From assembly GCA_938015415.1 (NCBI GenBank), contig CALLPK010000028.1, forward strand, positions 1 through 32,632: a DNA stretch of 32,632 nt, given 5' to 3'. The number at the start of each line of letters is the position of its first letter. Position 1 is the first letter of the stretch. The translations under genes were made by a program, and so were the position numbers. The notes under the pieces were generated by a model, which was not told where the DNA came from, searched no databases, and was given only the letters and a program-made list of their open reading frames with translations. The stretch is from an uncultured Saprospiraceae bacterium (GTDB lineage: Bacteria; Bacteroidota; Bacteroidia; Chitinophagales; Saprospiraceae). Positions 24,071-32,426 of the stretch are shown here, piece by piece.

Positions 24071-25192
24071 ATGACACCATTGACTCTCATATTAGCCTTT
24101 AATATCTTATTTGTCGGAAAAATAATGGTGGTAATCATTATTGCCGGATTTATGCCTTTGAGCGCCTTTTCTTTTTTTAAATCCATGTTGCCTAAAAAAG
24201 AACAGGATTACCAAAAGGCGATGAATGATATGGGGATTAATACGGCCAAGCGGGTGCGAGATGTCTACACGCCTATTCGTTATCTGCTTCCGGTTTCTTT
24301 TGTAACGTTGATTTGTTTGCTGGCCGCTGGGTTTTTTGCCTTTACCAATAGTTTTGAAGGAGAAATTGGAGACAGTCTGATCCTGACCGGTGCTTTTTTT
24401 GGCGATGCGAATGTCAGTCTGATTCGTCAGAGTCTGGCCGTGGTGACCTACGCATTTCTGGGCAGTTTTATCTGGTCTTCCTTTGCGGTAACGGTTCGGC
24501 TATTCTCAAAAGACTTAGTTCCCAGTGTTTATTATAGAGCAGGTATCAGAATGATTTTGGCGGTGGTCATTGCCTTGATTATCTCCTTTTTGATTGGAAA
24601 AGAAGGAGCGGCTAATGTATTCCAGTTTAAATCTTCTCTCGTGGCGATTGCCTTTCTGGCGGGTATGTTTCCAGAGCGGTTTTTACAATATCTGATTAAT
24701 TTATTTAAAAAATTTGTCGACCCCGACGGATTAAATACCAACGAACTCTCCCTCTACCGGATCGAAGGAATCACCATGTCTCAAAAAGAAAGGCTGGAAG
24801 AAATCGGGATCACCAATGCGCAAAATCTGGCGACTTACAGCCTGACCCAGTTGTGTATTGAAACACCCTTTGAGTCCCGGACCTTACTGGATTGGATCGG
24901 ACAGGCTAAATTATTATGCTATTTAAAGACCGATATAGACAAACTTCGGTCAGTCGGGATTCGTAGTGTCTTTGATTTGGTGAGCGTTCGCCGTACAGAC
25001 AATGAAATTGGTTTTATCGCAGATGCGGCTGGTATCTCAGAAACACTGCTTAAAAATGTGAATGATCAAATCCTTTCCGACCGTGGTATCCTGGCATTAG
25101 CGGGTTTTCAAGAAGGGGTAAATACTCCCGATCCGGAACCAAAGCAGCTTCCGGAAACCAATTTACCCGTAGGAGAAAGAATCGAAGCTTGA
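24071..25192 (+). CDS. Membrane protein with helix-hairpin-helix-like C-terminal domain
   Basis: The protein has 373 residues. Five or so TM segments occupy residues 1-215 (ILAFNILFVGKIMVVIIIAGF, LLPVSFVTLICLLAAGFFAF, SLAVVTYAFLGSFIWSSF, MILAVVIALIISFLIG, SLVAIAFLAGMF). A soluble C-terminal part (about 225-345) contains IEGITMSQKERLEEIGITNAQNLAT and IDKLRSVGIRSVFDLVSV, two helix-hairpin-helix-like units like those in DUF4332 and related domains that read as xxIGIxxxxxLA. Such units often bind DNA or proteins; joined to a membrane anchor the role is unknown. The tail is Pro/Glu-rich. It is divergent from the MMPL gene and upstream of the OmpA-family gene. Confidence 0.65.
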   Translation: MTPLTLILAFNILFVGKIMVVIIIAGFMPLSAFSFFKSMLPKKEQDYQKAMNDMGINTAKRVRDVYTPIRYLLPVSFVTLICLLAAGFFAFTNSFEGEIGDSLILTGAFFGDANVSLIRQSLAVVTYAFLGSFIWSSFAVTVRLFSKDLVPSVYYRAGIRMILAVVIALIISFLIGKEGAANVFQFKSSLVAIAFLAGMFPERFLQYLINLFKKFVDPDGLNTNELSLYRIEGITMSQKERLEEIGITNAQNLATYSLTQLCIETPFESRTLLDWIGQAKLLCYLKTDIDKLRSVGIRSVFDLVSVRRTDNEIGFIADAAGISETLLKNVNDQILSDRGILALAGFQEGVNTPDPEPKQLPETNLPVGERIEA

Positions 25193-25383
25193 AACCAATC
25201 AAGTTGATACTTCTGTTTATTCCTTCACTTTCAACCCATCTCAAGGGTATTTTTTACATATGGCACAATTTTTACATAAAAAATAATGTTAAAGTGTTAA
25301 ACTAATCCTCATACCCATAATACAAACCTATTTGTACGTTTTAGTTAGGTACAATACATGTACTAAATACCAATAGGAATTAA
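25193..25383. promoter_or_regulatory. Upstream region of the OmpA-family gene with short direct repeats
   Basis: TTTTTACATA occurs at 25251-25260 and 25269-25278, an 18-bp spacing. AAGTGTTAAA (25292-25301) is the same 10-mer found twice before radA. TACATGTA is an 8-bp palindrome near 25357. No clear TAnnTTTG box was found. Confidence 0.35.
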
Positions 25384-26508
25384 ATGAGACTATTTCTGAC
25401 TTTATGCCTCTTTTTAGGTGGTTTTCAGCTTTTACTGGAACCGATCCATTCACAAGCTCCGGCCGGAGTAGTGCAGGAAAATATTATTCCTAATCCTAGC
25501 TTTGAAAAATATTCATCGACCCCAATTGGTTGGTTTTATAAAGGAAAACATTTCACCTCGGTTATGAAATACTGGAATGCTCCCACCGGTGCTTCGCCCG
25601 ATATTTTTGGACCAAAAGTGCGGGTACCCGCACAATGGGCCGAAAAAGGTTTTGGTGAGCAGGGAGCGCACAGCGGTGTTTCGATGAGTGGTATTACCGC
25701 TTACGGTTGTGAAAATGGAAAACCGCATTGTCGGGAATATATTCAAATTCAACTGAAAGAACCCCTCGTTGCCGGTCAGCAATACTACGCTGAATTTTGG
25801 GTAAGTCATCTGCCACGGTCTTTGCGTATTAATAATTTAGGTATGTATTTTTCTGATAAAGCCATTGGGGAGATTACCGCTACCCCACTTAAATATCATC
25901 CACAGGTAATGACCGAAGCGATCATTGACCAGCGTAATAATTCCTGGATTAGAATCTCTGGTAGCTTTAGAGCAGAAACGGAAGCAGAACACTTAACGAT
26001 CGGGAATTTTTTCTCTGATGAAGAAACTAAAACACGAGAGGTCCACTCGAATAGTTTGCCGTACGCTTACTATTATATCGACGATGTGATGGTGGTCAAA
26101 CAGGAGCCGATCCTCAATGTTCCCGTCAAAGAAAATGACCTTTGCTGCATCGAAGTGGTAAAGGGAGAGACCATTCAGTTAAAAAATATCTTTTTTGATA
26201 CCGCCGAAAATGAATTGTTGCCAAGGTCCTACGTGGAACTAAAAAAATTACTGGAGCTGATGCAAAAACGGCCCAATATGAAAATTGAAATTCGTGGACA
26301 CACAGACAATATCGGTGATCAGGAATACAATCTTTCCTTATCTACCCGCCGCGCCGCTGCAGTTGTTTCTTATCTCAATAAATACGGTATCCACCCGGAC
26401 CGGACAAAGTTTAAAGGCTTCGGTAGTCAGCGTCCCATCGCGGATAATTTTACGGAGTCGGGCCGGCAGCTAAATCGTAGAGTGGAGTTTTTGGTGTTGG
26501 AGGAGTAG
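25384..26508 (+). CDS. OmpA-family outer-membrane/peptidoglycan-binding protein
   Basis: The protein has 374 residues with a signal peptide ending IHSQ. An N-terminal jelly-roll-like domain (about 30-235) starts with ENIIPNPSFEKYSSTPIGWF and ends YYIDDVMVVKQE, a carbohydrate-binding-like fold frequent in Saprospiria. The C-terminal OmpA domain (about 255-374) has IFFDTAENELLPRSYVEL, IEIRGHTDN, LSTRRAAAVVSYL and GFGSQRP, with NRRVEFLV near the end; the Asp and Arg that hold diaminopimelate are present. It likely anchors the outer membrane to the cell wall. The gene is monocistronic; a perfect 12-bp inverted repeat lies 35 bp after the stop. Confidence 0.9.
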   Translation: MRLFLTLCLFLGGFQLLLEPIHSQAPAGVVQENIIPNPSFEKYSSTPIGWFYKGKHFTSVMKYWNAPTGASPDIFGPKVRVPAQWAEKGFGEQGAHSGVSMSGITAYGCENGKPHCREYIQIQLKEPLVAGQQYYAEFWVSHLPRSLRINNLGMYFSDKAIGEITATPLKYHPQVMTEAIIDQRNNSWIRISGSFRAETEAEHLTIGNFFSDEETKTREVHSNSLPYAYYYIDDVMVVKQEPILNVPVKENDLCCIEVVKGETIQLKNIFFDTAENELLPRSYVELKKLLELMQKRPNMKIEIRGHTDNIGDQEYNLSLSTRRAAAVVSYLNKYGIHPDRTKFKGFGSQRPIADNFTESGRQLNRRVEFLVLEE

Positions 26509-26542
26509 AGTTTGGTAAGTAAATAGAAATAGTAAGGTTCTT

Positions 26543-26578
26543 ATTTATAATCAGTATAGTTCAGTTCTGATTATAAAT
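26543..26578. repeat. Perfect 12-bp inverted repeat after the OmpA-family gene
   Basis: ATTTATAATCAG (26543-26554) pairs with CTGATTATAAAT (26567-26578) around a 12-nt loop. There is no T tract on the plus strand. It may act as a terminator-like 3' structure, a binding site, or a boundary mark of the adjoining AT-rich island. Confidence 0.55.
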
Positions 26579-26721
26579 CTTCATATATAATTATAATTAA
26601 TCCAAAAATCCGTACTTTGGAAACTCATTCCTCTCCACTGTTCTAACAATAATTTTATCCTTAGCTTCTATTTTTTTTCCATCACTTCGTCAGATTTAAC
26701 AAAAAATATAAAAAGTACTAA

Positions 26722-26729
26722 TAAATTTG
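26722..26729 (+). promoter_or_regulatory. TAnnTTTG promoter element of the repressor-RM operon
   Basis: TAAATTTG matches the Bacteroidota -7 consensus. It would place the transcription start at about 26735, right at the left half of the operator. Confidence 0.5.
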
Positions 26730-26735
26730 TCTATG

Positions 26736-26773
26736 ATGACGGAATTTATGACATTTGATTGAAATTCCGTCAT
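26736..26773. promoter_or_regulatory. 12-bp inverted-repeat operator overlapping the start region
   Basis: ATGACGGAATTT (26736-26747) and AAATTCCGTCAT (26762-26773) are perfect inverted repeats separated by 14 bp. The right arm ends immediately before the repressor ATG at 26774; the left arm begins at the expected transcription start. The layout is that of an autorepressor operator. Confidence 0.65.
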
Positions 26774-27544
26774 ATGTTGAAAAAAAATTTGAGATATTTA
26801 AGAAAACAGAAAAATGCTACTCAAAAGCAAATTGCTGATTCTATAGGTATAGCAAGAACCGCGCTGGCAGATTATGAGAATGGAAAAACTGAACCGAAAG
26901 CAAGTACTCTAATCAAAATATCTAATCATTTTGATATAAATATTCATGATTTATTGAACACCGATATTGATACTCCTTTGTTTCGAAAATCTTCCTTAGA
27001 ATTAAAAAGTTTAAAAAATCGGGATATAAGAGTTGTTACCGTAACAGTTAGCGAAAATCAAAAACAGAATATTGAATTTGTTCCAGTAAGCGCTGTAGCT
27101 GGATATGCTCAAAATTTAAGTAACCCCGAGTATGTAAAAGAATTACCTCATTTCTCTATACCAAAGCTTTTAGAAGGAACATATCGAGCATTTGAAATTA
27201 AAGGGAATTCGATGCCTCCAATTGATGAGAATTTTATAGTAATTGGAAAATATGTTGAACACTTTTCAGAATTCAAAAATGGAAAACGGTATGTTTTGAT
27301 TTTAAAGGAAGATGGAGTTATTTTTAAAAGAGTAATTAATGAAGTTAATAAAAATAGTCGATTGATTTTAGTATCTGATAATCCTGAGTACTTACCTTAC
27401 ACTGTGAACATAGAAGATGTTTTAGAAGCTTGGGAAATGGTTTCATTTATTGGTTACACTACCAAGAAGGTCGATTACAATCAAAGCATTTTGGATAAGT
27501 TATATTCCATTGAACAAAAAATAGATAATTTTTCACCTAAATAA
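26774..27544 (+). CDS. XRE-family repressor with LexA/CI-type S24 peptidase domain
   Basis: The protein has 256 residues from ATG 26774 (MLKKNLRYLRKQKN). TTG 26759 is in frame but lies inside the operator. Residues 3-60 form an XRE helix-turn-helix (TQKQIADSIGIARTALADYENGKTEPKASTLIKIS). Residues about 100-228 are an S24 domain: Ala109-Gly110 in SAVAGYA as self-cleavage site, Ser146 in KGNSMPP and Lys185 in GVIFKRV as the catalytic dyad. The 39-residue spacing is close to LexA and CI. Cleavage on RecA filaments would release the operon (known of the families, inferred here). The methyltransferase gene follows after 18 bp. Base composition is clearly AT-richer than in neighbours to the left. 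Confidence 0.9.
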   Translation: MLKKNLRYLRKQKNATQKQIADSIGIARTALADYENGKTEPKASTLIKISNHFDINIHDLLNTDIDTPLFRKSSLELKSLKNRDIRVVTVTVSENQKQNIEFVPVSAVAGYAQNLSNPEYVKELPHFSIPKLLEGTYRAFEIKGNSMPPIDENFIVIGKYVEHFSEFKNGKRYVLILKEDGVIFKRVINEVNKNSRLILVSDNPEYLPYTVNIEDVLEAWEMVSFIGYTTKKVDYNQSILDKLYSIEQKIDNFSPK

Positions 27545-27562
27545 TTTTCGACTTAAACAGAA

Positions 27563-30500
27563 ATGAAAAAAAATATTACGATCATAGAATCGCTTGATTT
27601 TTCACTCGGAACAACTGATGTTAAAGAGTCGAAAAAACTGTCTGCTCTACGGAATCACTATATTCGTGAGGTAAAAGATTTTGGAATTGATAAAATTTAT
27701 TTTTCTGGAGAATATCCTTCGGTCTATTTTAAAAAAGTCAAAAATTTTGAACTTGAATCCCAAAATGAAATTTTAGCCATTCATAAAAAAATATGGAACC
27801 AAGGAAAAGTTCCTTTTATGTATGTAGAGGGCCAAAAAGAAGTTAGAGTTTATAATTGTTATGAAAAGCCTGTCGAACCAAATCAAAAAGACAGGCAAAT
27901 AGAGGATTTAGAATTGTACAAAACCGCTTTAGATGACTTGAGTGAATTAAAACAAGTCTTTGATAAGATATCTATTGAAACTGGAAGTTTTTGGAAGCAA
28001 AAAAAGTATTCAGAGCAAGTCAAAAATGAATTCCGAGTTGAGCAAGAATTAATTAAGAATCTAAAAAAGACCAGGGAGATTTTAAAAAAGGATCTTTCTC
28101 TTCCTATGATTCATAACTTATTGTTACGGTCTTTATTTATTTTGTATTTAGAAGATCGAAAAGCAACTGATGAAGAATTTTACAAGAAAATTACAGGTTT
28201 AAAAACAGGGACTTCTTATTTTGAAGTCCTTAAAAGTAAGAAAGGTTCATATAGGCTTTTCGAAGAACTAGACGATAAGTTTAATGGGAACCTAAGCCCT
28301 GTGACCAATGAAGAAAAACAATTAGTTACAGAACAACAATTATTGTTGATACGAGATTGTTTTTGGGCTGAAATTAGTAGAGGCGATGGCCAAATGAAAC
28401 TATTTGAAGATTGGCGATTATTTAATTTTGAAATTATTCCAATTCAATTATTAAGTGAGATTTATGAAGAATTTTTAGGAGCTGAAGACCCTAAAGGAAA
28501 AGCAAAAGCAGGTGCATTTTATACTCCTCATCCACTTGCTGAATTTGTCTTAAATGAACTGCTTCCTTATTCTAATTCAAAAAATGCTAAGTATAATATT
28601 AAAACACTAGACCCAACATGTGGGTCAGGAATTTTTCTAGTTGAAACGCTCAACCGATTGCTTGATCGCTGGGAAATAGCTCATCCTAAAGATCAGATAA
28701 CTTTTGATCAAATTTGTAAAATAGTTAAAGACAATATTTTTGGAATTGAGATAAATCCAGAAGCAATTAAGGTAGCTGCGTTTAGTATTTATTTGGCTAT
28801 GCTTAATAGATTAAACCCAAAGAAACTCTGGCAGAATAAACGATTTCCTTATTTGATTTATGACCCTGAGGAAGAAGATGAAAGAAAGCAAGGAGAGAAT
28901 TTGTTTAGGATGAGTAGTTTAGGAAATGGACCTTTTGAAAATATAAACATTGAGCTGGTTGTAGGAAACCCTCCTTTTGGGAAGAAAAACTTGGATAGTG
29001 AAGTCAAGAATTATGTTGAATCAAGAGGTTTTGCTACTGAAGCTGTATTAGCTTTTTTACATCGGGTTACTATGCTTTGTCCAAGAGGAAAAATAGGTTT
29101 ATTAACAACCACAAAGATTTTACTTAATAACAGTAAAACATATCAAAATTTCCGAGATTTTCTTTTCAAGAAAAATTATGTTGAAAAAATAGTTAACCTC
29201 TCTATTTTAGGTAAGGTTTCTCAAAAAAATGGTAAAAAATATTTACCCAAGGCATCTGTACCAATTTCTATTATTTTTTATACTCCATTATTACCTAAAG
29301 TTAAGGATGGTAAATTGGAATATTGGGCACCTAAAACGATTGTGAAAAATAGAATAATAGACGGGCTTGTAATTGATAAAACGGATATTAATTATTTACT
29401 TAGAAAAGAATGCGAAAAAGCTGATACCCACATATGGAAAGCTGCTATGTGGGGAACTGAAAGAGATTTTAATATTTTAAAAAATTTTTTGTATACCAAA
29501 ACAATTAATGAAACAATAGAAGGAAATGAATGGGAAATTGGGGTCGGATTTCAGACTTCAAACCCCAAACATTTAAATGAGGAAATAAAAACAATTCCTC
29601 ACTTGCCGACTAATAACTTAGAAAGATATTATACTCCTATTGATAATACCAAGCAAATTAATATTGAAAAATTTGAAAGATTAGGCGCAGTAAATGCCTA
29701 TAAGGCACCGCATCTATTAATTAAAGAAGGCTTAGTCCAAAAACAGATAGGTGCTTCATTTATTGATTATGATTGTTCTTTTAAGAAGAGTATTTTAGGA
29801 ATACATTCAAATGATATATTCAAATTAAAATTACTTTCAGCTTATATAAATTCTGACGTATTTAAATATTTTCTTTTTTTAACTTCAAATGATTGGGGAA
29901 TAGAACGATATCGAGTTATGCCAAATGAAATACTTGAACTACCTGATATGACATCAATTTTTTCAGGTAAAGAACAAGAATCAATTGTTGATTTATTTAA
30001 TCAAATTTTATATTTAAAGAAAAGTAATTCTTTAAATGATATTAGGACAATTGAAGAGAGCATTAACAATTTGATTAAAAAGGCAATTAATCTTTCCAGT
30101 CAGGAAATCATTTTAATTGATGATTTACTTAAATATACCTTGGATGCCTTCCAAAATAAGCAAAAATCAATTGCCTATCACCCCAACCAATTAAAAGAAA
30201 ACAATCTATACGCAAAATACCTCTGCCAAAACATCAATGAATTTTTAGACTACGATGAAGAACTCACCGTTTGGGCATCAGTTTTTGAGTTAAGTCCGCG
30301 CATTCCACTTAATGTAGTGATTTTATATTTCAACAAAGAGCATAAAGCTGATTCAATTGTAGAATTGCCTGAGAGAGAAATTGGCCAAATACTTAAAGCA
30401 ATGGAAGCGTATAGTTACAAAGAGCATGCTGAAAGCATTTATTATCGAAGATTTTTCCGTTACGCTAAAGGGGATAAAGTATACATTATAAAACCTAATG

Positions 30501-30586
30501 AAAAGCGTTTTTGGTCACGCTCCATGGCAATTAATGATGGAGATGAAATTATTGCCGAAGTACTAAGTCAGAAAGTTGAAGTATGA
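27563..30586 (+). CDS. N6-adenine DNA methyltransferase with C-terminal target recognition region
   Basis: The protein has 1007 residues. An N-terminal region (about 1-310) is alpha-rich and carries no visible nuclease motif. The gamma-type N6-adenine methyltransferase core follows: GAFYTPHPLAEFVL near 315, DPTCGSGIFLVETL (SAM-binding motif I) near 350, INPEAIKVAAFSIYLAMLNRLNP near 395, and VVGNPPFG (catalytic NPPF) near 469. From about 630 the pattern (APHLLIKEG, FKLKLLSAYINSDVFKYFLF, WGIERYRVMPNEILELPDM) is typical of Type IIG/Eco57I-like target recognition regions. The unusual feature is that the nuclease is not fused but encoded next door. The stop overlaps the next start (ATGA). Confidence 0.92.
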   Translation: MKKNITIIESLDFSLGTTDVKESKKLSALRNHYIREVKDFGIDKIYFSGEYPSVYFKKVKNFELESQNEILAIHKKIWNQGKVPFMYVEGQKEVRVYNCYEKPVEPNQKDRQIEDLELYKTALDDLSELKQVFDKISIETGSFWKQKKYSEQVKNEFRVEQELIKNLKKTREILKKDLSLPMIHNLLLRSLFILYLEDRKATDEEFYKKITGLKTGTSYFEVLKSKKGSYRLFEELDDKFNGNLSPVTNEEKQLVTEQQLLLIRDCFWAEISRGDGQMKLFEDWRLFNFEIIPIQLLSEIYEEFLGAEDPKGKAKAGAFYTPHPLAEFVLNELLPYSNSKNAKYNIKTLDPTCGSGIFLVETLNRLLDRWEIAHPKDQITFDQICKIVKDNIFGIEINPEAIKVAAFSIYLAMLNRLNPKKLWQNKRFPYLIYDPEEEDERKQGENLFRMSSLGNGPFENINIELVVGNPPFGKKNLDSEVKNYVESRGFATEAVLAFLHRVTMLCPRGKIGLLTTTKILLNNSKTYQNFRDFLFKKNYVEKIVNLSILGKVSQKNGKKYLPKASVPISIIFYTPLLPKVKDGKLEYWAPKTIVKNRIIDGLVIDKTDINYLLRKECEKADTHIWKAAMWGTERDFNILKNFLYTKTINETIEGNEWEIGVGFQTSNPKHLNEEIKTIPHLPTNNLERYYTPIDNTKQINIEKFERLGAVNAYKAPHLLIKEGLVQKQIGASFIDYDCSFKKSILGIHSNDIFKLKLLSAYINSDVFKYFLFLTSNDWGIERYRVMPNEILELPDMTSIFSGKEQESIVDLFNQILYLKKSNSLNDIRTIEESINNLIKKAINLSSQEIILIDDLLKYTLDAFQNKQKSIAYHPNQLKENNLYAKYLCQNINEFLDYDEELTVWASVFELSPRIPLNVVILYFNKEHKADSIVELPEREIGQILKAMEAYSYKEHAESIYYRRFFRYAKGDKVYIIKPNEKRFWSRSMAINDGDEIIAEVLSQKVEV

Positions 30587-31257
30587 ACGGAAAACTCAAC
30601 TTAAAAGTTTATCAGATTGTTTTGTCAAAATTCAAATCTCATTGTCATCAAGGAGTGGTTTTAGGATATAAATCAATGCTAAGTAATCCCTCTGAATTTA
30701 AACAATGGAAAGAAGAAAAAATTAGCGCTCGGTTGCTTCATGAAATGAAAAAGATTTCATTTTTTAAATCTAAAAATATTGTTGTAGGGCGAGAATCTGA
30801 TTTGGAGGATGAGGAGATTTTATTCGGAGAAAAAGAAGCTGCCGAAGCTGATAGAATTGATTTTATTTTTAGTAGCACTTGGAAACAAAAAGAGTATTTG
30901 GAGTATTTTGGGGAAGCAAAAAATTTATCTCATAAAGATTGGAAAAAGAAAACAAGAAAAAATGTCAAAGCCTGGAATCAAAGAGATTATTATTTCAAAA
31001 CTGGAATCAACGGATTAGTATCAGGAAAATATAATAAACTTGAAGGTTTCTTAATCGGATATGTCGTAAACGGTTCTGCGACAAACAATGTACTAGAACT
31101 TAATAAATTTTTAAAAGCTCGTCAACTTTTTCCTTCGATTGGGTTTATCGAAAATAAAAAATCAATTTGTTCTTATCCAGAATGTTATTCCTCCAAAAAT
31201 ATTAAAGACAGAAAAGAAATAATTTTACATCATATCTTTCTTGAGTTTGACAGTTGA
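30583..31257 (+). CDS. PD-(D/E)XK restriction endonuclease subunit
   Basis: The protein has 224 residues, with ATG overlapping the methyltransferase stop by 4 bp, which implies translational coupling. The likely nuclease core is ADRIDFIF (Asp93) followed 18 residues later by YFGEAKN (Glu111-x-Lys113), a PD-(D/E)XK arrangement on two beta strands; Glu54 in LLHEMKK may be the preceding helix Glu. The C-terminal part (FLIGYVVNGSATNNVLELNKFL) gives the closing strand and helix. No domain other than the nuclease is visible, so target recognition would be provided by the methyltransferase subunit. AT-rich like the two genes before it. The family assignment rests on the motif only. Confidence 0.7.
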   Translation: MNGKLNLKVYQIVLSKFKSHCHQGVVLGYKSMLSNPSEFKQWKEEKISARLLHEMKKISFFKSKNIVVGRESDLEDEEILFGEKEAAEADRIDFIFSSTWKQKEYLEYFGEAKNLSHKDWKKKTRKNVKAWNQRDYYFKTGINGLVSGKYNKLEGFLIGYVVNGSATNNVLELNKFLKARQLFPSIGFIENKKSICSYPECYSSKNIKDRKEIILHHIFLEFDS

Positions 31258-31325
31258 AATATTTATAGCTTCTCCCAATTTATGCATAGCTTAGAAGGGT
31301 ATAATTGGAGTTATGGTAGCAGATT

Positions 31326-31361
31326 AATCAAAAAATCCGCACATCCGCAAATCAAAAAATC
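31326..31361. repeat. Short dispersed intergenic repeat, right copy
   Basis: Bases 31326-31346 are the exact reverse complement of 163-183 (21 bp). ATCAAAAAATC occurs twice here (31327-31337 and 31351-31361), and ATCCGCA twice in between. It overlaps the last codons of the minus-strand gldB gene and lies at the right edge of the island. Confidence 0.6.
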
Positions 31362-32376
31362 ACCGCCGCGGCTTATACTTCGACCCATCCAGAATCTTTT
31401 GCCCATCCTTCATTTCTAATAGCTCCGCCGGAGTAACCTCCGGATGACGTTTCATATACGCTTTGACAATATTCCAGCCTACCCAATTCGCCGTTCTACC
31501 CGGCGCCTCGGGCGGCATACCCGGTGCGTTCGGACTATAGTCCACTAATTTTCTGATATCCTTATATCGGGTAGAATACAGCAAATCTTCTCCAATAAAA
31601 TGAGACCAAATCTGCAATTCATTTTCTTCCAGCCATTTCACCTGTGCACCTGAATATTGTAATAAAATACTATCGGCAGTATGCGGTAATAACAAATCCA
31701 GTACATAATATTTTCTACCATTGTGAATCATGTAGTCGATTAATCGGTCGCCCTCCATATCGCCCACGAGATCGCCGGCCACGGCCTCCATGGTTTTGCT
31801 GACTAAATGTTCTTTATTCATGGAGCGTCGAATATAAGCTGGAAAAAAATTGGGATTATAACGAGGATAATTCCTGCCCAGGAAGAAATCCAGTCCAATT
31901 CCGACCGTTCCGTCGGCCACAAAATTTCCTAAAGAGTATTCGGAAATATAAGTGATGATCTCTGGAATTTCCGCATCGGGAAAATGATATTTATAATATT
32001 TAAAAGATTGGTTCAAGTCATTTTGATAATTTGAAAAATCTCCCAATACAATCTGGGTCGTATCGTAAAGTTGTCTGACTTGGGGTGTTTTAAGGAAGAG
32101 GTCCAGAATTTGCGGATTTTGCAGCGCGGGAATTATTTTAGCCAAATAGATATCACGGAAAAAATCGGGATACAGCGAATCCAGTTGCTGCATTCCTGCA
32201 AGGGTATTTGTCGTATCCAGACCAAACAGGTCTTTTTCGAAGTGTCTGAATTTAAGATTGGTTTTAATATTAGAAACATCTGGAATATGCTTATTTTTGT
32301 CTTCAAAACAAGAAGACACGCAGCATCCAAAAGCGCAGAGCAAAAAAAATAAAAAAAAGCGTAGGGTTGAAAACAT
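31360..32376 (-). CDS. gldB: Gliding motility lipoprotein GldB
   Basis: The protein has 338 residues. A lipoprotein signal ends in VSSC (Cys23). The body matches GldB: TNLKFRHFEKDLFGLDT, YISEYSLGNFVADGTVGIGLDFFLGRNYPRYN, and the C-terminal APGRTANWVGWNIVKAYMKRHPEVTPAELLEMKDGQKIL. GldB is needed for gliding in Flavobacterium and is linked to the GldJ/T9SS machinery in the outer membrane; this fits the T9SS substrates elsewhere in the window. The gene is single on the minus strand; the next gene is divergent. Confidence 0.92.
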   Translation of the reverse strand: MFSTLRFFLFFLLCAFGCCVSSCFEDKNKHIPDVSNIKTNLKFRHFEKDLFGLDTTNTLAGMQQLDSLYPDFFRDIYLAKIIPALQNPQILDLFLKTPQVRQLYDTTQIVLGDFSNYQNDLNQSFKYYKYHFPDAEIPEIITYISEYSLGNFVADGTVGIGLDFFLGRNYPRYNPNFFPAYIRRSMNKEHLVSKTMEAVAGDLVGDMEGDRLIDYMIHNGRKYYVLDLLLPHTADSILLQYSGAQVKWLEENELQIWSHFIGEDLLYSTRYKDIRKLVDYSPNAPGMPPEAPGRTANWVGWNIVKAYMKRHPEVTPAELLEMKDGQKILDGSKYKPRR

Positions 32377-32426
32377 ATTTGAATGATGTTCGTTTGCGAG
32401 TAATTAAAATCAGAAAGATAACTTCT

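Noticed and set aside
27563-28490. Nuclease domain at the N-terminus of the methyltransferase (Type IIG single-chain enzyme)
   Set aside because: No PD-(D/E)XK or HNH motif could be seen in residues 1-310, while the separate downstream gene has one.
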